From Phaeodactylibacter sp. (GTDB lineage: Bacteria > Bacteroidota > Bacteroidia > Chitinophagales > Saprospiraceae), in contig NZ_JALEGS010000066.1 of NCBI RefSeq assembly GCF_022763345.1, positions 1-64,000 of the forward strand: a DNA stretch of 64,000 nucleotides. Direction: 5' to 3'. Below the pieces are notes generated by a model, which was given only the letters and a program-made list of their open reading frames with translations, searched no databases and was not told where the DNA came from. Of the stretch, positions 59,803-64,000 are shown in pieces. The position numbers and the translations under genes are program-made. The stretch's first letter is position 1; every line of letters begins with the position of its first letter.

Positions 59803-60159
59803 TTGAAATCAGTTTTATCATCCATAAGTGCTGTATTTGTAGCATTAGTCGCTTGCACTTGTTGTGTTGGTCCATTAATGGCTTTTGCAGGAATGTTAGG
59901 AGCAATTGTTTCTCAATTGGTATGGCTAGCAACAATAAAACCGTATCTTATAGCATTCAGTTTAATAGCAGTTTCTTACAATTTATATAGAGCATATTTT
60001 CCTAAAAAAGAACAAGCTTGCTGCACCATAGAAAGTCAAGAGACAATAAGTAAACTAGATACTAAACAAAAGAAATCATTATCATTTCTACAATCAAAAA
60101 CGTTTTTATGGTGCGTTGCCATTATAACATTAATCATATTAATTCTACCATATATTTAA
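59803..60159 (+). CDS. MerT-like metal transport protein
   Basis: 118 aa, start TTG at 59803 (only candidate near the upstream stop; 3 nt gap). Three membrane helices and the Cys pair CTCCVGPLMAF on the first helix, as in mercuric transporter MerT, plus a second Cys pair in KKEQACCTIES in the loop. It should bring Hg2+ or another thiophilic ion across the membrane. A broken MerP-like gene follows 13 nt later. Confidence 0.8.
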   Translation: MKSVLSSISAVFVALVACTCCVGPLMAFAGMLGAIVSQLVWLATIKPYLIAFSLIAVSYNLYRAYFPKKEQACCTIESQETISKLDTKQKKSLSFLQSKTFLWCVAIITLIILILPYI

Positions 60160-60172
60160 AAATTTAATAATT

Positions 60173-60513
60173 ATGAAATCAATAACATCTCTTATATTAA
60201 CACTAGTATTTGCTACAAATATTTTAGCTTTTACCCATAATAACGATACAAATATTCATCAGAAAATTGAAGGAAACATTGTTATCTCTGATACTGTTAA
60301 AAAACGTATCAATTAGAAAAATTCACCCAATCTTGTTGTACAGGAATTGTAGAATATTCATTAAAGAAAAACGTTAAAGGTTTTATTAAAGCTGTTTCTA
60401 ACACTAAAAAAGGTCAAATAACCGTTTGGTACGATAGTACAAAATCTACCGATAAAGAAGTAAAAGAAGCCATTAACAAAACCCCTTATAAAGTAATTAA
60501 AGAAATTAAGTAA
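60173..60513 (+). pseudogene. MerP/HMA-like periplasmic metal-binding protein, frameshifted
   Basis: The ATG at 60173 gives a signal peptide (MKSITSLILTLVFATNILAF) and 47 codons to a TAG at 60314. The other frame continues with EKFTQSCCTGIVEYSLKKNV and runs to the TAA at 60513, a heavy-metal-associated fold with a CC in the metal loop. Adding one A in CAATTAG near 60311 makes a continuous protein of about 113 aa (KRIKLEKFTQSCC). A single-base loss in an A-run is typical of sequencing error but may be real. Position after a MerT-like gene supports the call. Confidence 0.72.
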
Positions 60514-60522
60514 GGGCTTATT

Positions 60523-61575
60523 ATGGCAATACCTAATAAAATATTTGATTGTATAATAATAGGTGGCGGGCAGGCAGGCTTGTCCGTTGCTTATTTTTTA
60601 AAAAGAAGTAAACTAAATTATTTAATTCTAGATGCAGAAGGTAATTCCGGTGGTTCTTGGTTACATACTTGGGATAGTTTAAAATTATTTTCACCTTCTC
60701 AATATAGCTCACTTTCTGGTTGGCAAATGCCTACAACTAAACAAGAATATCCTACAAAGGAAGAATATTTGAGTTATTTGTCCAATTACGAAAAACGATA
60801 TAATTTCCCAATACAACGAAGTACATTTGTTGAAGAAGTTGTTAAAGAAGGAGAATTATTTAAATTAAAAACCAATCAAGGAGTATTTATTAGTAAAACT
60901 GTTGTAAGTGCTACAGGTACAGCTCGTTCACCTTTTATTCCTATATATCCTAAAATTGATGAATTTTTAGGTATGCAAATACACTCTAGTGCTTATAAAA
61001 ATAGTTCACCTTTCAGAAACAAAAGAGTAGTTGTTGTTGGTGGGGGTAATTCTGGTGCTCAAATTTTAGCAGAAGTTTCTAAAGTAGCTTATACAAAGTG
61101 GGTAACACTAGATAAACCTACGTTTCTACCAGAAGAAATTGACGGTCGTTACTTGTTTAATCAAGCTAATGAAAAGTATCTTAAGAAAAAGAATACTTCA
61201 AATACTTTACAAGTTTCTTTGAGTGATATTGTACAAGTTGAAAGTGTGAAAGATGGATTAGCACGTAACGTATTTAAAGATCATCGTCCATTTTCCTCAT
61301 TTTATAAAAACGGTGTAATTTGGCAAGATGGAAAAAAAGAAGCTTTTGATGCCATTATATGGTGTACTGGTTTTAGACCTTATTTGAACCATTTAAAAAA
61401 ATTAAATATTATTGAAAATGATAAAGTAATAACAAAAAATACGCGAGCAGTTAAAGAGTCAAATTTATGGCTAGTGGGTTATGGTAATTGGACAGGTTTT
61501 GCTTCAGCAACCATTTATGGCGTTGGTAAAACTGCAAAAATTACAGCAAAAGAAATAATTAATTCATTGTCATAA
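60523..61575 (+). CDS. ArsO-like flavin-dependent monooxygenase
   Basis: 350 aa. FAD-binding IIGGGQAGLSVAYFLKRSKL (about 12-31), then GGSWLHTWDSLKLFSPSQYS typical of the ArsO group, VVSATGTARSPFIP, NADPH-binding VVVVGGGNSGAQILAEVSK and AIIWCTGFRPYLN. ArsO-type enzymes are found with arsenic or other metal resistance genes. Here it closes the metal module (ATG 60523, 9 nt after the MerP-like gene). Confidence 0.85.
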   Translation: MAIPNKIFDCIIIGGGQAGLSVAYFLKRSKLNYLILDAEGNSGGSWLHTWDSLKLFSPSQYSSLSGWQMPTTKQEYPTKEEYLSYLSNYEKRYNFPIQRSTFVEEVVKEGELFKLKTNQGVFISKTVVSATGTARSPFIPIYPKIDEFLGMQIHSSAYKNSSPFRNKRVVVVGGGNSGAQILAEVSKVAYTKWVTLDKPTFLPEEIDGRYLFNQANEKYLKKKNTSNTLQVSLSDIVQVESVKDGLARNVFKDHRPFSSFYKNGVIWQDGKKEAFDAIIWCTGFRPYLNHLKKLNIIENDKVITKNTRAVKESNLWLVGYGNWTGFASATIYGVGKTAKITAKEIINSLS

Positions 61576-61814
61576 CTCCCCATTTGCTTCCAGTAGGTTC
61601 TTTTCGTTCGCTCGTACCTTACTTACTACAATCACCCACTTCCTGCAACACTCAGGAAGAGTAGTCCTTTATTTAATTTGCCTAACATTTATTATCTTTG
61701 TGTATAGTTAATGACATTTCAATTTTCAAAAGTATATAGGTAATAACATTTGTTAGTTAATAAAGTCAAATGATAATACCAATAATGTAAGTAAACTCAT
61801 TAGCCAAATATGTT
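61576..61814. other. Intergenic sequence with an orphan promoter box
   Basis: No gene is seen. TATCTTTG at 61693-61700 matches TAnnTTTG but no plausible gene follows within 100 nt, so it may be the leftover of a deleted gene. Confidence 0.35.
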
Positions 61815-61960
61815 AATTCAGCAGAATGTATTGGAAATCCGTAAAGCAACAAAACTTACCAGTAGCCATAAAATACCTTGAAAAGGTAGCTCAAATATTT
61901 CCTCATTTTGAAGGTGATAAACTACCTGACTTCGGTAAAAATAATCTTTGGTTTTTATTA
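61815..61960 (+). pseudogene. Truncated second copy of the Argonaute 3' end
   Basis: This stretch aligns without gaps to 53669-53814, the last ~48 codons of the Argonaute gene, at about 93 percent identity by hand count. In frame it reads RMYWKSVKQQNLPVAIKYLE, KVAQIFPHFEGDKLPDFGKN, NLWFL. The natural stop is lost (TTTTTGTAG has become TTTTTATTA), and homology starts abruptly at about 61815. It is a remnant of another Argonaute allele or of an ancient duplication that frames the metal module. Confidence 0.85.
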
Positions 61961-63103
61961 CGGATAAATAATAAGGTGTGCCACAGGCACGACTTTAATA
62001 ACGGTTGGTTCCGTAGGTTTCTTTCCCCAGCCTATAAAAATCCAACGTTATTCGTGCCTCATAACTCCTCTGTCTTTTTATAGGCTTCCGCTCTTCCAAC
62101 GCTACAGTTGTTATTTTCTGTCACACTTTTTGCAATCCAACGCTAATTATAGCCCATTAATATCCTCGTTCCTTCGGTAGTAAAGAGCTATGCCACCACA
62201 CAAAAGCAAAAAGGCGTATGCACTCCAAAGTACCGCTCTGTGCAACTTGTGCCAGAAAATAACAACCCAAAGCTACATTAACATAATGTGGCATTATAGT
62301 ACATACCACAAGGGCTTCATTGCATTACGGGCTAAAGCCTATGTCCTATAATAACATTATGTTAAGTATCCGCTCATTGCCAACGCTTTAAACCTACTTC
62401 ACCAACCGAAAGACCACAATTCCCCAACCACCCTTTTCAGCGGTCAGAAAAAAAATAAACTATGAGTTAATGTCGGTTTATAGTAGGTACATTTCATTCT
62501 CTCATTTCGTGCCTACATTCTTTCATTGCATATACCCACTAACACCTAATAATGCAAGCAAGAGTAGCTCATTCTCTACACTCCACTAAGCGACACACTA
62601 TTCCATTACGCAATCCGTATGCAAGCCCACCGCACAACAACTTTGCAGTAAATTGTAAAGTTTGCAAAGTCTGCAACCCTGCAATGCATACAGTATTACT
62701 TCATTCCATCCCACCGCATTTAGTTCCGTTTCTTTCAATCGCTACACTTGCCACACACCAGCCCACGCTTTTAGAATAGGTATAGTTTATTTTTTTTCTG
62801 GTCATATTTCCCCAAAGGAATTGAACAACCAAATAAGCATTTTACAAATAAGAGAGTAAGTAAAAAATGTTATGCCAAAAGAATAAAAAAGATAGCAAAT
62901 GTAGGTGGTTACAATTGGCCCTTCAAGTTCAAGCCCTACGGGTTTTGAAAAAAATCTCCACCCTATCGGGTAGTATTTTTCCCAAAAAACTTGCTTGTCC
63001 AATCTCCACCACCTGATGAGATGGCTTTCTTTTTTTTTCGTTTTTTTCTTTGTCAAAAAATTTTGTGAAGGGGATTTCGGAAGCCAACTAAAATTCTCGG
63101 AAA
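61961..63103. other. Non-coding region, about 1.1 kb
   Basis: No gene is supported. Short AACGCT-containing phrases recur (CCAACG near 62040, 62095, 62131, 62380). There is a 12-bp perfect inverted repeat (62278-62365), a T/A-rich stretch near 62790 and small CCCTACGGG / CCCTATCGGG hairpins near 62935-62970. It might be an inert filler, remains of deleted genes or a transfer control region. Confidence 0.45.
62278..62365. repeat. Hairpin element with 12-bp perfect inverted ends
   Basis: TTAACATAATGT (62278-62289) and ACATTATGTTAA (62354-62365) are perfect complements, followed inward by imperfect ATTATAG/CTATAAT pairing. The 64-nt interior contains GGCTAAAGCC. The long hairpin is compatible with a small palindromic mobile element or structured RNA. 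Confidence 0.55.
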
Positions 63104-63538
63104 ATGACAAAATTCACTCTCAAAACTTACAGACCAGCAGCCGAAACTGAAAAGCCACATTTCTACATTTTGAACAAAGGGATGAACAGCGGAAAGCCAC
63201 TTAAACAACCTTGCCCGAATTGCTTTATTTTGATAGCACCCACAGAGGAAGCTAAAGAGCAGTTATATTGGCTATGTTTTGGGCTATGGCGTGCAAAATC
63301 CTTTCATTACTATTTAAAAGGTTCAGTTATTCCGTTCATCACAAAAAATGACCTTAAACAAGGCATTTTGAACGGATTTGAACAGGCAAATAATGATATT
63401 TCTATTTTCAAAAAGTCAGTCAAAGCCTTACAACTTTTAGAAGAACAAGAAAAGGTTTATAAACTCAACCTAAAACTAATTGATGATGCACGTAGGGCGG
63501 TTTTCTATCGCTATATTTCTAAAAAGAGGTATTCCTAG
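63104..63538 (+). CDS. Uncharacterised protein of Bacteroidota mobile elements, 144 aa
   Basis: FTLKTYRPAAETEKPHFYIL, NKGMNSGKPLKQPCPNCFIL, LYWLCFGLWRAKSFHYYLKG and SVIPFITKNDL are highly conserved-looking blocks that I associate with a small family of unknown function (possibly DUF6943) in integrative elements. There is a CPNC pair. No membrane segment or signal peptide. The C-terminus is helical (FKKSVKALQLLEEQEKVYKL). Function unknown. Confidence 0.75.
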   Translation: MTKFTLKTYRPAAETEKPHFYILNKGMNSGKPLKQPCPNCFILIAPTEEAKEQLYWLCFGLWRAKSFHYYLKGSVIPFITKNDLKQGILNGFEQANNDISIFKKSVKALQLLEEQEKVYKLNLKLIDDARRAVFYRYISKKRYS

Positions 63539-63636
63539 GGCTACTCATATTTGAGTACTGTATAAGGCATATTTTAGCCCAATAAGATTGCACCGTCTTA
63601 ATAAAAAAATGCAAACCCTACAAAGTGCCAAAAAGA

Positions 63637-63666
63637 AAAGCCTACTCAAATGAGCAGGCTTTCTTC
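63637..63666. terminator. Bidirectional terminator
   Basis: AAAGCCTACTC and GAGCAGGCTTT pair around an AAAT loop with one mismatch, flanked by A- and T-rich sequence. It sits between two convergent genes. Confidence 0.78.
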
Positions 63667-63694
63667 TAATTCCATAAATCTCTAAAATGGCATC

Positions 63695-64000
63695 TTAGAA
63701 TATTTCGGAAATCTTTAAGGCGTTACCTTGTGCAAACACATAGTAGTTTGAACCTACTTCTTGATAAAACTCAATACCGATAGAGTTTAAAACACTTACA
63801 TCAGTTGTCATAGTTGGAGAACCTGGTAATGTAGCAACCAATGAAATTAATGCAGTAACTGAATCAACAGGTAAATAGGCAGAATACTGAACATCTTTTA
63901 ATTCGTTCAAACTTGCTTCTTTAGGCTCATAAACCTTTGTAGTAGTGTTAAACTCATAATCAGACAATACTGAAATAGCATTGATAATTCTAAAATGAGT
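63695..64000 (-). CDS. C-terminal part of an unidentified protein (cut by the window edge)
   Basis: On the minus strand the frame is open from base 64000 to the stop at 63695, so the visible 101 residues are a C-terminal fragment. TTG at 63967 is not needed as a start. The sequence (VLSDYEFNTTTKVYEPKEAS, LVATLPGSPTMTTDVSVLNS, GIEFYQEVGSNYYVFAQGNA) is Ser/Thr/Val-rich and strand-like, resembling structural or surface proteins. I do not recognise a family. Confidence 0.65.
   Translation of the reverse strand, partial: THFRIINAISVLSDYEFNTTTKVYEPKEASLNELKDVQYSAYLPVDSVTALISLVATLPGSPTMTTDVSVLNSIGIEFYQEVGSNYYVFAQGNALKISEIF

Noticed and set aside
61826..62083. 85-codon frame starting with Argonaute-like sequence
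   Set aside because: Only the first ~45 codons match the Argonaute C-terminus and there is no gene start; reported as a truncated remnant, not as a gene.
62925..62960. tRNA T-loop-like sequence GTTCAAGCC
   Set aside because: No flanking T-stem, anticodon arm or acceptor stem can be formed.

Overview
The window is two unlike pieces of DNA joined at about position 38,203. The left part (1-38,203) is GC-rich chromosomal DNA of a member of the Bacteroidota. The evidence is proteins with type IX secretion C-terminal sorting domains (9490-10728, 19919-21830, 22016-22744), promoters with the phylum's TAnnTTTG -7 box, an OmpA protein with thrombospondin type-3 repeats, and many Cys-anchored lipoproteins. 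The composition and gene set would fit the Saprospiria, but that is a guess. The right part (38,204 to the window end) is clearly AT-rich, has flavobacterium-like codon use, begins with a tyrosine integrase exactly behind mnmE, and is read as an integrated genomic island that runs past the right edge.

Left part, in order: two tandem cyclophilin lipoproteins and a polyphosphate glucokinase; a TPR protein; an ECF sigma / anti-sigma-like / Spy-like operon; a ViaA-type VWA protein with a membrane protein; a YbaB nucleoid protein; a LamG-type secreted protein and a TPR lipoprotein; a stretch rich in toxin-antitoxin genes (orphan antitoxin-like gene, PIN pair, MntA/HepT with a frameshifted HepT, DUF433/DUF5615 pair) interleaved with a membrane Fe-S protein plus FAD oxidoreductase pair, a GHL10-type lipoprotein and two T9SS cargo proteins; a patch of hairpin repeats; queD, a glutathione peroxidase, holB, ricT-like and lpd; a molybdenum block (moeA, moaC, mobA-type fusion, modB, modC); an OmpA protein; and mnmE.

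Island: a recombination/replication front end (zinc-finger HTH protein, integrase, unknown protein, two small HTH proteins, DUF3987 primase-like protein) is followed by a tightly packed same-strand run from 44,098 to 53,814. This run holds an XRE regulator with a palindromic operator over its promoter, RhuM, a nuclease-methylase fusion with a separate specificity subunit (BcgI-like, no HsdR seen), a small P-loop protein, a PtuA/PtuB (Septu-type) ATPase-HNH pair, and a prokaryotic Argonaute whose PIWI domain has lost its catalytic residues. Junctions are between -7 and +9 nt, so the genes could be one composite defence operon. This is the most interesting object in the window.

An AraC regulator and a metal/redox module follow (cytochrome-c-like lipoprotein, two PAP2 phosphatases, DoxX, chromate transporter, SigZ-like sigma factor, glutaredoxin-like protein, ArsP-like permease, MerT-like protein, broken MerP-like gene, ArsO-like monooxygenase). 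Just past it lies a second, diverged copy of the last ~145 bp of the Argonaute gene, so the roughly 8 kb module sits between two Argonaute 3' ends. About 1.1 kb of non-coding DNA, one uncharacterised gene and a gene cut by the window edge complete the window. Three genes carry 1-2 nt frameshifts; these may be real decay or sequence errors.
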